Below the pieces are notes generated by a model, which saw only the letters and a list, made by a program, of their open reading frames with translations, ran no database searches and was not told where the DNA came from. 64,000 bases of DNA from Sphingobacterium chuzhouense. GTDB taxonomy: Bacteria > Bacteroidota > Bacteroidia > Sphingobacteriales > Sphingobacteriaceae. Location: contig NZ_JACNYL010000002.1 in NCBI RefSeq assembly GCF_014692525.1, forward strand, positions 744,001 through 808,000, given 5' to 3'. Shown one piece after another: positions 44,066-52,301 of this stretch; the stretch's first letter is position 1; each line of letters starts with the position of its first letter. A program made the position numbers and the translations under genes.

Positions 44066-46096
44066 ATGTCTATATTAAACCAAAAATTCGATACGTTGCA
44101 TGATACGGCACCGTTTTCACAAATAAAAAACGAAGATTATCTACCGGCATTTGACGCCGCCATCGAAAAGACAGAAGCAGAAATCGCTGCCATCATCTCC
44201 AACCCGGATACACCTACTTTCGAGAATACCGTAGCAGCAATGGCCTACTCTGGCATGGAACTAGACCGCATCTCTAATATATTTTTTAACTTACATTCCG
44301 CCGAAACGAACGATGAGCTCGATAAAATAGCCCAAGAGGTTGCTCCAAAGCTATCCAAGCTTGCTAACGACATCACGTTGAATCCACAGTTATTCGAACG
44401 GATAAAAAAAATATACGATCAAAAAGACACACTTTCGTTAAACGCCGAGCAGCTAACGTTATTACAAAAATCTTATCGCGATTTTGTTAGAAACGGCGCC
44501 TTATTGAATGATGAAAAGAAAGAAACGTTACGTCAAATAGATGCTGAGCTCGCGGTATTAAAGCTAAAATTCGGAGAAAATGTATTGGCTGAGACGAATG
44601 CATATCAACTACACATTACGGATGAGGGGGATCTAGCCGGTCTACCCGAAGGCACTATCGAAGCGGCGCAAGGGCTAGCCAAAGCACAGGATAAAGCAGG
44701 ATGGATATTCACATTAGACTATCCAAGTTACATTCCCTTCGTAACGTATGCAGATAACCGCTCACTTCGTCGCGAAATTACCATTGCTGCCGGACGTAAA
44801 GCTTTTCAGGATAATGAATACAATAATGAAGAAAACATCCTTAAAATTGTGCGTTTGCGTTTCCAACGTGCCCAATTGCTAGGTTATGATACGCATGCCC
44901 ATTTCGTGCTGGAAGAGCGTATGGCACAGCATCCCTCAAGCGTGGAAGCGTTCTTAAATGATTTGTTGTATAAAGCAAGGCCCGCTGCGGAACAAGAGTT
45001 TCGGGATCTAAGTATTTTTGCGAACGAACTACATGGAATAGAACAACTTGAAAAATGGGATACGGCGTACTATAGTGAGAAGTTGAAGCAAGAAAGATTT
45101 GATTTAGACGACGAGTTGTTAAAACCCTATTTTCAGCTTGAAAATGTACTGGATGGCGTTTTTACCATAGCCCAGAAGCTTTACGGTCTACATTTTCACG
45201 AAGTGCAACACATCGATAAATACCACGAAGAGGTACGTACGTTTGAGGTTACAGATGATAGCAAGCGCTTAATCGCTATATTCTACGCTGATTTCTTTCC
45301 GAGAAAAGGTAAACGTAACGGCGCTTGGATGACATCTTTTAAACCACAATACCGCAAAGATGGCCAAGATGAACGCCCCCATATATCGATTGTATGCAAT
45401 TTTACACGTCCGACAGCTACAAAACCTTCTCTCTTGACTTTTAATGAGGTTAGCACGCTCTTCCATGAGTTCGGTCACGCCCTGCACGGTATGTTGGCCG
45501 ATACAGTCTACCCTAACCTTTCAGGAACTTCTGTCTTTTGGGATTTTGTGGAATTGCCCAGTCAGATCATGGAAAACTGGTGTTATGAAAAAGAGGCACT
45601 GGAGATTTTTGCTAAACATTATCAAACCGGAGAAACTTTACCGATGGAACTTATTGATAAAATCAAGGCATCGGCGTCGTTTATGGAAGGGATGGCGACT
45701 CTACGTCAACTTGGCTTCGGACTATTAGATATGGGTTGGCACGCACAAGACCCAACAAGCGTCAACAATATAAAGTCATTTGAAAATAGATGTTTTACTT
45801 CGACGCAACTGCTACCTGACGTTCAGGAAAATGCAATGAGTCCATCATTTTCACATATATTCAATGGCGGATATTCTTCAGGATATTACAGCTATAAATG
45901 GGCAGAAGTATTGGATGCTGATGCGTTTGCATATTTTCAAGAAAAAGGGATTTTTGATCGAACAGTTGCTGATAAATTCAAGGAAAATATTCTTTCTAAG
46001 GGAGGTGTCGAACATCCCATGACGCTTTATAAGCGGTTCCGTGGCAAGGAACCCAATGTAGACGCATTATTGAAACGAGCGGGGTTAATCAAATAA
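44066..46096 (+). CDS. M3 family metallopeptidase (oligopeptidase A/Dcp type)
   Basis: A 676-residue zinc oligopeptidase. N-terminal helical region starts FDTLHDTAPFSQIKNEDYLPAF, a family hallmark. The catalytic HEFGHALHG (HExxH) lies at about 466 and FVELPSQIMENW, the downstream Glu-bearing segment, near 490. The C-terminal SPSFSHIFNGGYSSGYYSYKWAEVLDADAFAYF is also characteristic. Degrades short peptides in the cytoplasm or periplasm; no signal peptide is visible. A promoter-like TAATTTTG at 44054-44061 ends just 4 nt before the ATG, so the mRNA may be nearly leaderless. Confidence 0.95.
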   Translation: MSILNQKFDTLHDTAPFSQIKNEDYLPAFDAAIEKTEAEIAAIISNPDTPTFENTVAAMAYSGMELDRISNIFFNLHSAETNDELDKIAQEVAPKLSKLANDITLNPQLFERIKKIYDQKDTLSLNAEQLTLLQKSYRDFVRNGALLNDEKKETLRQIDAELAVLKLKFGENVLAETNAYQLHITDEGDLAGLPEGTIEAAQGLAKAQDKAGWIFTLDYPSYIPFVTYADNRSLRREITIAAGRKAFQDNEYNNEENILKIVRLRFQRAQLLGYDTHAHFVLEERMAQHPSSVEAFLNDLLYKARPAAEQEFRDLSIFANELHGIEQLEKWDTAYYSEKLKQERFDLDDELLKPYFQLENVLDGVFTIAQKLYGLHFHEVQHIDKYHEEVRTFEVTDDSKRLIAIFYADFFPRKGKRNGAWMTSFKPQYRKDGQDERPHISIVCNFTRPTATKPSLLTFNEVSTLFHEFGHALHGMLADTVYPNLSGTSVFWDFVELPSQIMENWCYEKEALEIFAKHYQTGETLPMELIDKIKASASFMEGMATLRQLGFGLLDMGWHAQDPTSVNNIKSFENRCFTSTQLLPDVQENAMSPSFSHIFNGGYSSGYYSYKWAEVLDADAFAYFQEKGIFDRTVADKFKENILSKGGVEHPMTLYKRFRGKEPNVDALLKRAGLIK

Positions 46097-46191
46097 TCGC
46101 TACAAATCTGGTTTAAAAATCGCTTTCCTTTTCTAATACAGGAAATAGTCTTTAATTTTAATTATTAGTCATTATTTCTTAAAAATATATT

Positions 46192-46530
46192 ATGAGCAAA
46201 TTAGAAGAAAAAATCGCCGCTTATGTGGCGGAAGCGAAAAAACTAAACCTTTCTCTTGATGAAAAGTTAATCGCCGCAGTAGCTAAAGGATTAGGTCCGT
46301 CTATTTATAATGCAGACGCTGAAACCATCGCCGCCTCCGATAAAGCAGAACTTGATCGTGTGAAGACCAACTTTTTAGTGAAGAAGTTGGGGTTAGCAGA
46401 TGGTCCGGCATTGGACGCCGCTATGGAAGAAGTTATCGAGCAGGTTGGAAAATCAAACAGGAACAAATATCGTGTTATCGTTTATGCATTGCTCGTTAAG
46501 AAGTTCAAAAAGGAAAGTGTATATTCCTAA
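46192..46530 (+). CDS. DUF2853 family protein
   Basis: A 112-residue cytoplasmic helical protein matching DUF2853: EEKIAAYVAEAKKL, KLIAAVAKGLGPSIYNADAE, RVKTNFLVKKLGL and NRNKYRVIVYALLVKKF. The family is conserved in Bacteroidota and some proteobacteria without known function. Monocistronic, ended by a long bidirectional terminator. Confidence 0.92.
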   Translation: MSKLEEKIAAYVAEAKKLNLSLDEKLIAAVAKGLGPSIYNADAETIAASDKAELDRVKTNFLVKKLGLADGPALDAAMEEVIEQVGKSNRNKYRVIVYALLVKKFKKESVYS

Positions 46531-46542
46531 GCAAAGTGGACG

Positions 46543-46590
46543 AACATTAAAAAGCTCGATCCTATTTAAAGGATCGAGCTTTTTAATGTT
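46543..46590. terminator. Bidirectional terminator between DUF2853 and actP-like genes
   Basis: A perfect 20-bp stem (AACATTAAAAAGCTCGATCC and its inverse) with an 8-nt loop between convergent genes; T runs on both strands. Confidence 0.92.
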
Positions 46591-46598
46591 ATGTTATG

Positions 46599-48518
46599 TT
46601 AGGCCTGGGTAACCGCGACGTTTCGTTTAGGATACCATAAGGACACCAAATAGACTGTCAATACCGCGAGCGGGAAAGAAATCAGTGCTGGATTTTCCAG
46701 TTGATGCAGTGCATTTGTTGGATCCAACCCGTATTTATCCCACATCGTGGGCGAAGTAAGGATAATCAACAAAGACGATATAATGCCCACAATGATCGAT
46801 GCCGCTATTCCCTTTTCCGAAGTTTTCTTCCAAAAAAGTAAAAACAGGATAGCCGGCAAATTCGCTGATGCAGCGATAGCAAATGCCCAGCCTACCAAGA
46901 AAGAAACATTTATTCCTTTGAATGCCATACCTAGTAAGATAGCAAAAATCCCTACTGCAAAAGCAGCAATCTTTCCGACTTGAACTTTCCGATGGTCACT
47001 CATATTTCGTTTTAGATATATATCAATGAAATCATGCGCTATCGCGCCTGAAGAGGCCACAATCAATCCCGCTACCGTTCCCAATACCGTAGCAAACGCC
47101 ACCGCAGAGATAATTGAAAATAGTACGGCACCAAATGCGCGCGCCAATAACGGAGCAGCCATATTACTTGATTCCACATCTAAAACGCCATTCACCGCCG
47201 ACCCAAGTCCCATAAATAAGGTAAGAATATAAAAACCTCCAATGGCAGCTATCGCTAGAATAGTTGATTTTCTTGCATCACGTGGTGTTTTAACGGTATA
47301 ATAACGAATAAGGATATGTGGTAGCGCAGCCGTTCCTAAAAACAATGCTAGCATCAAGGAAATGAAATCCAGTTTGCTCCACAGATTCGCATCACGACCG
47401 ATCTTATACTTGAGACCGGGAAGCATAAAAGACTGACCCGTCGTAGGCTCCTGATAATAAAGTGAAACCTGATCCGACCCATCCGCAAATTTTACTTGCA
47501 TGAACCGGACAATTTCACTCTCTTGCAGTGTCGATAGAAATTCGAATGGCCCAACTGGACCTGTTTGTTGTACTTCCTGCCCATTTACTACAATCTTGCT
47601 CATATGTCCTACCTGATAAAATCGGCGATTTTCCTTAGGCTCTCCGTTGTACAACGCTTGCCCATTGGCCTGTTGCGTAACAGTTAACGTTTCTTTCAAT
47701 GAAGACCCGTTTTGGTCTTTCGTCCAATCAAACCATCGTTCAACCCCGTTTTGTGTAAGCTTAACAAATGTTTTATCTCCAACGGTCTGCTGTGCAACGA
47801 CATTCCAGCCGGACACAGCTGTCACCTTATCATTCTCGACTTGTGGCGTCAGTTCCATAAATGTATAGTGACTACTGCTACCTTTAAAATCGGGTGTTAG
47901 CGTCAATCCGTTCTTCAAAATAAAGAATGTAAGCACCACAGAAAGTATAATCAGTAAACCACCCTTTAAGAATTGTACATAGGTCGTAGAGGCCATACCA
48001 GCACTAGCTACAATGATGATCACGATTGCTCCTACCAACAACACACCTGCCCAATGTGGCATACCTAGAAGAGGCATTACCAAATCACCAGCTCCCACCA
48101 TCTGGGGAATGAGATAGAAGACCGATACGATCAACGTACTGATAGACGCTGATAGCGTTATTGCACGCGAATTAAATTTGGCATTCAGGGCATCTGTAAA
48201 GGTATATTTTCCTAGGCGTTTAAAAGGTTCGGCAATGAGAAACAGTGCAACTATCCACCCTGCTAAAAAACCGATAGCATACAAAAATCCATCAAAGCCA
48301 GATATAGCAATCATCCCACATATTCCCAGAAAAGACGCCGCCGATAAATAATCGCCAGCAAAGGCAATTCCGTTGACTCCCCAGTGAATTTGTCCGCCTG
48401 CAGCATAGTAAGAAGAGGACGAGCGCGTTTTTCTTCCAAAATAGAAAGAAAGCCCCACTACCAGCCCAACAAAAATAAAAAAGAATATAAGTGCAGTGTA
48501 CGAAATTTCGTAAATCAT
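46599..48518 (-). CDS. Cation/acetate symporter (ActP-like SSS family)
   Basis: A 639-residue sodium/solute symporter with 13 or so transmembrane helices. It begins with the ActP pattern YYAAGGQIHWGVNGIAFAGDYLSAASFLGICG; SVFYLIPQMVGAGDLV, AGMASTTYVQFLKG and FLGTAALPHILIRYYTVK are SSS family blocks. It is about 90 residues longer than E. coli ActP. The extra sequence, from about KNGLTLTPDFKGSS to SFMLPGLKY, is a hydrophilic beta-rich insertion between two helices. It overlaps the upstream DUF485 gene by 4 nt, the standard actP arrangement. Acetate or another short carboxylate is the likely substrate. Confidence 0.9.
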   Translation of the reverse strand: MIYEISYTALIFFFIFVGLVVGLSFYFGRKTRSSSSYYAAGGQIHWGVNGIAFAGDYLSAASFLGICGMIAISGFDGFLYAIGFLAGWIVALFLIAEPFKRLGKYTFTDALNAKFNSRAITLSASISTLIVSVFYLIPQMVGAGDLVMPLLGMPHWAGVLLVGAIVIIIVASAGMASTTYVQFLKGGLLIILSVVLTFFILKNGLTLTPDFKGSSSHYTFMELTPQVENDKVTAVSGWNVVAQQTVGDKTFVKLTQNGVERWFDWTKDQNGSSLKETLTVTQQANGQALYNGEPKENRRFYQVGHMSKIVVNGQEVQQTGPVGPFEFLSTLQESEIVRFMQVKFADGSDQVSLYYQEPTTGQSFMLPGLKYKIGRDANLWSKLDFISLMLALFLGTAALPHILIRYYTVKTPRDARKSTILAIAAIGGFYILTLFMGLGSAVNGVLDVESSNMAAPLLARAFGAVLFSIISAVAFATVLGTVAGLIVASSGAIAHDFIDIYLKRNMSDHRKVQVGKIAAFAVGIFAILLGMAFKGINVSFLVGWAFAIAASANLPAILFLLFWKKTSEKGIAASIIVGIISSLLIILTSPTMWDKYGLDPTNALHQLENPALISFPLAVLTVYLVSLWYPKRNVAVTQA

Positions 48519-48817
48519 ACAGTACCTCCCTCTTCTATTTCATCAGATTGTTCAGCATCCGCTTCATCTTCGTATTTCGTACAATAGTAGTTATACACTA
48601 CTCCGAGAATAACAGCAAATACAATAAGGCCAATTCCATATGCTAGGGCCAAATTAAGCCCCCCGAGTACTTGAAAAGCTAATAATTCATACTGAAATAC
48701 GCCAATCAGCACAAAACCGGCATAGCAAATAAGGTAAATGAAAAATAAGCGTATGCCTAAGGCAGATTTTCGCTTGGTCAGACTTTCTTTTTCTGTAGAC
48801 GTGTTGTTAACGTGCAT
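48515..48817 (-). CDS. DUF485 membrane protein (YjcH-like partner of ActP)
   Basis: A 100-residue protein with two transmembrane helices (LFFIYLICYAGFVLIGVF and LALAYGIGLIVFAVILGVVYNYYC) and an acidic C-terminal tail. DUF485 proteins are encoded immediately upstream of acetate symporters; here the stop overlaps the symporter start by 4 nt. Probably an accessory subunit. The gene is preceded by a 29-nt inverted repeat (48852-48880). Confidence 0.9.
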   Translation of the reverse strand: MHVNNTSTEKESLTKRKSALGIRLFFIYLICYAGFVLIGVFQYELLAFQVLGGLNLALAYGIGLIVFAVILGVVYNYYCTKYEDEADAEQSDEIEEGGTV

Positions 48818-48851
48818 AATATTTTTTTGGAACGGTTTATAAATTGAAACA

Positions 48852-48880
48852 TCGGCTGCATAATTATACTATGCAGCCGA
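48852..48880. repeat. Inverted repeat upstream of the DUF485/actP operon
   Basis: TCGGCTGCATA and its perfect inverse around a 7-nt loop, 35 nt before the DUF485 start. No good T run on the reverse strand, so an operator or 5'-leader hairpin is as likely as a terminator. Confidence 0.55.
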
Positions 48881-48980
48881 CACACATAAACAAATGTAAC
48901 CAAAAACAGGAAAAGTTTGTATATTTTTTGAAATTTTAAAACAGTTTACCCCGACCATCACTATTTTAGTATCTCTTGAA

Positions 48981-49172
48981 TCAATAATTAGGTTCAGCAA
49001 GAATTTCATATCCAAAACCATCTTCCTGCCAGGTGTCACCCTTTATAAGAGCGATATTAGATTTTTCAGCGATCCACACTTTTACCACTTGGTCCCTTTT
49101 TATATCCGTCTTGAAGAGCAAATAAAAAAGAAAATCTTTTTGAACATAATAAATCTGAATTTTAGAAATCAA
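48981..49172 (-). CDS. Hypothetical small protein
   Basis: An open frame of 63 codons with no homologue I recognise. N-terminal hydrophobic stretch (MISKIQIYYVQKDFLFYLLF) and a C-terminal ordered-looking part (VVKVWIAEKSNIALIKGDTW, then EDGFGYEILAEPNY). It lies 58 nt downstream of the LytTR regulator in the same direction. The C-terminal half reads like real protein, and the frame could be the decayed end of a longer gene. Weak start context. Doubtful. Confidence 0.35.
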   Translation of the reverse strand: MISKIQIYYVQKDFLFYLLFKTDIKRDQVVKVWIAEKSNIALIKGDTWQEDGFGYEILAEPNY

Positions 49173-49230
49173 ACAAAGAGCAAATATATAAATAATATAT
49201 ATGAGAAAAATCTCTATATTGCCTCAATGA

Positions 49231-49965
49231 TTACATTTCCGAAGGGTAGTATGCTTTGACAAAATCATCTAGGTATTCAGCACCGATAGAAAGAGGTATG
49301 TCATAATCTAGTAGATAAAACTGTCTCATCGCCCGGGAAAATTTCATTACCTTATGGATATTAACAACATAACTACGGTGTGCTTGGATAAATATATTGC
49401 GAGGTAATATAGACAATAATTCCCGAAGGGTAGTACGAGCCTTTATCTTCCGTTTGTCAGACAGATGAAAACAGACATAATTTTTATCGCTTTTTATCAA
49501 ACCTACTTCTGCAAAAACGATTTTTGTATCAAATCCCTCCTTTACATCCTTCACAAACATAAAACCTCTTCCAGAGGCTTCAGAACGAGCGGGTTTCCAT
49601 ATCACACGATTTATAGCCTCTGCCAAGCGGGCATAATCGACGGGTTTGGGAATACAGTCGTCGACCTCTATATTGAAGGCATCCATGGCGCGCTCTGCAT
49701 ACGCGGTGACCAAAATTACCGCGGGGCGGGGCTGCATAGACTTGACTAAGGAAATGCCATCGAACCCTTCCATAACAACGTCCGAAATCAAAAGATCTAC
49801 GGGATTGTTTCGCATATATTGGAGTGCACGCACGCTGTCTGTCTCGGTACCAACAACGATCAAACGGCTATCCGTCTGCAAATAAGTATATAATACACGC
49901 AACATGACCGGATCGTCATCCAAAAGGAATACACGTAATCTACCGCTAGGCTGATCCATGTTCAC
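49231..49965 (-). CDS. LytTR-family response regulator
   Basis: A 244-residue regulator. Receiver domain (about 10-125): VFLLDDDPVM (acidic pair), LLISDVVMEG (phospho-Asp), ILVTAYAE (Thr), CIPKPVDYARL (Lys). The LytTR DNA-binding domain (about 145-240) shows KIVFAEVGLIKSDKNYVCFHL, RTTLRELLSILPRNIFIQAH and RSYVVNIHKV. It starts inside the last 20 nt of the histidine kinase gene, so the two are translationally coupled. The starts MNM and MDQ are both possible. Targets may include the acyltransferase/peptide genes just upstream (inference). Confidence 0.93.
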   Translation of the reverse strand: MNMDQPSGRLRVFLLDDDPVMLRVLYTYLQTDSRLIVVGTETDSVRALQYMRNNPVDLLISDVVMEGFDGISLVKSMQPRPAVILVTAYAERAMDAFNIEVDDCIPKPVDYARLAEAINRVIWKPARSEASGRGFMFVKDVKEGFDTKIVFAEVGLIKSDKNYVCFHLSDKRKIKARTTLRELLSILPRNIFIQAHRSYVVNIHKVMKFSRAMRQFYLLDYDIPLSIGAEYLDDFVKAYYPSEM

Positions 49966-51001
49966 TTTGTTTAATGGTCAGCTCCACAAAGAAATAGCCT
50001 AAACGCTTGCCGTAGCGCAAGCTGTATCGCTGTTGTGCCAGAAGATCTAAACGTTCTTGGACACTGGATAATCCAATACCGCTACTACGTCCGAACTGCC
50101 GTTTACCTTCGAATTTGTTGATGGCAACAAACGTAAACATATCGTCTTGACATTCTAATTTTATTTTAACGGAACGACCACTCCCCTTAACGGACGCATA
50201 CTTTAAGACATTGTCCATGAAACTCAACAGTAAAACAGGTGGTACCTTATGTCCTTCTAGCGTTCCTTTTTTCACGTATTCCACCACATCATTACGCCCA
50301 TGTTGGAGACGTATGACATCGATCAGACTTTCTACCTGATTGATCTCCTCCCGTAAGCTGATCATCGTAAGCCGGGCTTGCGTTTTTTCGTAACTGTATC
50401 GTTGGACGCTCCCTAACCTGCCCAATGATCTTGCAAACTCCCAATTTCCTTTCAACGCTAGTTGATTTGCTATCGCTGAAAGCACATTGTATTGAAAATG
50501 ACCATCCAATACAAATCGCAATTGCTGCTCTTTTAGCTCGCTGTTCTCATTTTTCTGCTGCTTAAGAACAGTGATTGCATGAATACCCCATATAATCAGC
50601 TTCAACAGAAACACATGTGACAACAGTTTACAATATTCGACGATCCATGTGGAGAAAAGATCACTCCACATCAGTCTGTATTCATTGTTATAGAATACGA
50701 TTCCATATAACGGAAACAACTTATAAATCATCAAATAAGCTATGCTCACCAATGCCGGATAAAGTAGAAGCAGCATAAAAATGCAGTATTTCCAGGCACG
50801 TCGGGTCGCGCTGTACCCAATAATAAACCAAACAATATAGAAAAGCGGAATGTAGAGCAAAAGGAAACTCCCCACCGCTAGGTATATATTGCCCTCAAAT
50901 TCGTTTTGATTACGCGAAACAGTTAACCAATAGTAAGCCACCCACCCTAATAGATGGATGAGAATGTGAACAGGAACTTTAAGTTCAGCTATTTTCTTCA
51001 T
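49946..51001 (-). CDS. LytS/YehU-type sensor histidine kinase (divergent)
   Basis: A 351-residue membrane kinase. About four transmembrane segments in residues 10-150 (VHILIHLLGWVAYYWL, IYLAVGSFLLLYIPLFYIVWFIIGY, YCIFMLLLLYPALVSIAYLMIY, LLSHVFLLKLIIWGIHAI), then a coiled-coil and the His-kinase domain. The phospho-acceptor block, usually 'PHFLFN', is here LDGHFQYNVLSAIANQLA, His retained. The ATP-lid parts are VPPVLLLSFMDNVLKYA (N-box with Asp in place of Glu) and SGIGLSSVQERLDLL (G-box). So it is diverged but probably active. It pairs with the LytTR regulator downstream. Confidence 0.88.
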   Translation of the reverse strand: MKKIAELKVPVHILIHLLGWVAYYWLTVSRNQNEFEGNIYLAVGSFLLLYIPLFYIVWFIIGYSATRRAWKYCIFMLLLLYPALVSIAYLMIYKLFPLYGIVFYNNEYRLMWSDLFSTWIVEYCKLLSHVFLLKLIIWGIHAITVLKQQKNENSELKEQQLRFVLDGHFQYNVLSAIANQLALKGNWEFARSLGRLGSVQRYSYEKTQARLTMISLREEINQVESLIDVIRLQHGRNDVVEYVKKGTLEGHKVPPVLLLSFMDNVLKYASVKGSGRSVKIKLECQDDMFTFVAINKFEGKRQFGRSSGIGLSSVQERLDLLAQQRYSLRYGKRLGYFFVELTIKQSEHGSA

Positions 51002-51080
51002 CGCGGTTGAATAAGGTAGTGCTTCACATAAGTTTAGGATGTCAACACAAACTTTCTTCCGCTAAAATTACAAAAAATAT

Positions 51081-52076
51081 TTAACTCTTCATCTGCCTTG
51101 TCAAACGTTTCCACTTACGCATACACAAAAAAGATAATTTTCCGATTTCCTGACAGGTGTATCGAGGACTGATCATCATATAATACCGAGTTCCCACACG
51201 ACAAGGCCAGTATGACTGATATCGTCTTGTTTTGTTGCTTCGTTCCCGCTTTCCAGGCATAGTATGCACATATAGCCATCCTTCCCACATCTCTGGTTTG
51301 GAGGAAATAACTTCCTGTAGATGTGTATATAACGTCCGAAACACACGCGAGATGTAGTATTCCAATGGTTCTTCACTATTTGGGGAAATAGTGGGGTAGC
51401 TTTTGTAAAGTGTATTTTCCTGATCGTCCAAAGAAGAAAGAATTGGATAGATGGGAATATTCCGTTTATGTGATAGTACAGCTAAGCCTTTACGTACAAG
51501 AAGATTACAATTGAAAAACGGCACCTCCTCGCTATCTGCACCATCTTTTGCTGGTATTGACCCGTGATTTCCATCCATATATACCAAAACATGATAACCA
51601 TTCCGTAAGGCTCCCAACAATTTGATGAGACAATTGCTGGCATCGGCATCGATTAACTGTAACGCTCCAGCATTTTCCATTTTCGCATGTTGCGCAAACA
51701 GGTAGTCTCCTTGCTCGGCTATAATCTCGCTGGACATAACAACGGCCACCTGTAGTCCTTGCATACACATAACACGGTTAAGTAGGCGATATGAGCCCGT
51801 GTGAAATGTGGCTACAATACCAGGTCGACCCTTGATTTGTTCAATATATGAGGTCAAACCCACTAAAACTTCTTGTTTGACTGGCAGTACTTCCGACAAC
51901 TGATCGTCTGAAGCGCGATACCTGGACGTTACTAAACGGCGATAAATATCGGGATAATTAACGGTATCTATCTGTGGACAAAATCTATACAGGTTAGCGG
52001 CAAATAAAGCATAAAGCCAAGATGTTGCCACGTCATTCTCGCTCGTCGTGCTTCTTTCCAAAAAATCCATTATCAT
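51081..52076 (-). CDS. LpxL/HtrB-like acyltransferase homologue with degenerate active site
   Basis: A 331-residue protein resembling the lysophospholipid/lipid A acyltransferase (LPLAT) fold. Matching pieces: IVATFHTGSYRLLNRV at about 86-100 (position of the HX4(D/E) motif), HVLVYMDGNHGS near 160, VPFFNCNLLVRKGLAVLSHKRNIPIYPI near 185-212, and WEGWLYVH near 270. The acidic residue four after His appears to be Arg (HTGSYR), so acyl transfer may be lost or altered. No N-terminal membrane anchor. A C-terminal basic tail of about 60 residues (RYYMMISPRYTCQEIGKLSF) is unlike lipid A enzymes. It lies 87 nt downstream of a 45-codon peptide gene and upstream of a LytTR two-component system. Specific function unknown. 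Confidence 0.6.
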   Translation of the reverse strand: MIMDFLERSTTSENDVATSWLYALFAANLYRFCPQIDTVNYPDIYRRLVTSRYRASDDQLSEVLPVKQEVLVGLTSYIEQIKGRPGIVATFHTGSYRLLNRVMCMQGLQVAVVMSSEIIAEQGDYLFAQHAKMENAGALQLIDADASNCLIKLLGALRNGYHVLVYMDGNHGSIPAKDGADSEEVPFFNCNLLVRKGLAVLSHKRNIPIYPILSSLDDQENTLYKSYPTISPNSEEPLEYYISRVFRTLYTHLQEVISSKPEMWEGWLYVHTMPGKRERSNKTRRYQSYWPCRVGTRYYMMISPRYTCQEIGKLSFLCMRKWKRLTRQMKS

Positions 52077-52112
52077 ACATATTACTGTTGAATCTGAAAT
52101 TAGAAGTAAAAC

Positions 52113-52148
52113 GAAAGCCTGATCTCCGATGTGCCAAGTCAGGCTTTC
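52113..52148 (-). terminator. Weak terminator/attenuator between the small peptide gene and the acyltransferase gene
   Basis: A perfect 10-bp stem (GAAAGCCTGA with its inverse) and a 16-nt loop, followed on the reverse strand by the imperfect T tract CGTTTTACTT. It lies between the peptide stop (52164) and the acyltransferase start (52076), so it could make the peptide mRNA far more abundant than the downstream gene. Confidence 0.7.
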
Positions 52149-52163
52149 TATAACTAATTTAAT

Positions 52164-52301
52164 TTAGATCGTTCTAAAAAAACATTTTGGTTCTTTCTTA
52201 GAAGCAGCTTCAACATCCCAAAATGCTACCATTGTTGGCAAAGCCACCTGTGCCCGACGACCTGTGATCGCTTTACGTAACCATACTTTTAAAATCTTCA
52301 T
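52164..52301 (-). CDS. Small 45-aa peptide gene upstream of the acyltransferase homologue
   Basis: A short frame, ATG 52299-52301 to TAA 52164-52166. The product begins MKILKVWLRKAITGRRAQVA and ends EAASKKEPKCFFRTI, with LPTMVAFWDV between. The amphipathic basic N-terminal half looks leader-like. It is followed by a more hydrophobic centre and a C-terminal segment with one Cys. The frame lies in DNA of normal coding composition inside an otherwise AT-rich gap, and is followed by a hairpin terminator, the layout seen for precursor peptides. No homologue recognised. The start context GAAAGAC is weak. Could also be an unrelated regulatory peptide or a chance frame. Confidence 0.5.
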   Translation of the reverse strand: MKILKVWLRKAITGRRAQVALPTMVAFWDVEAASKKEPKCFFRTI

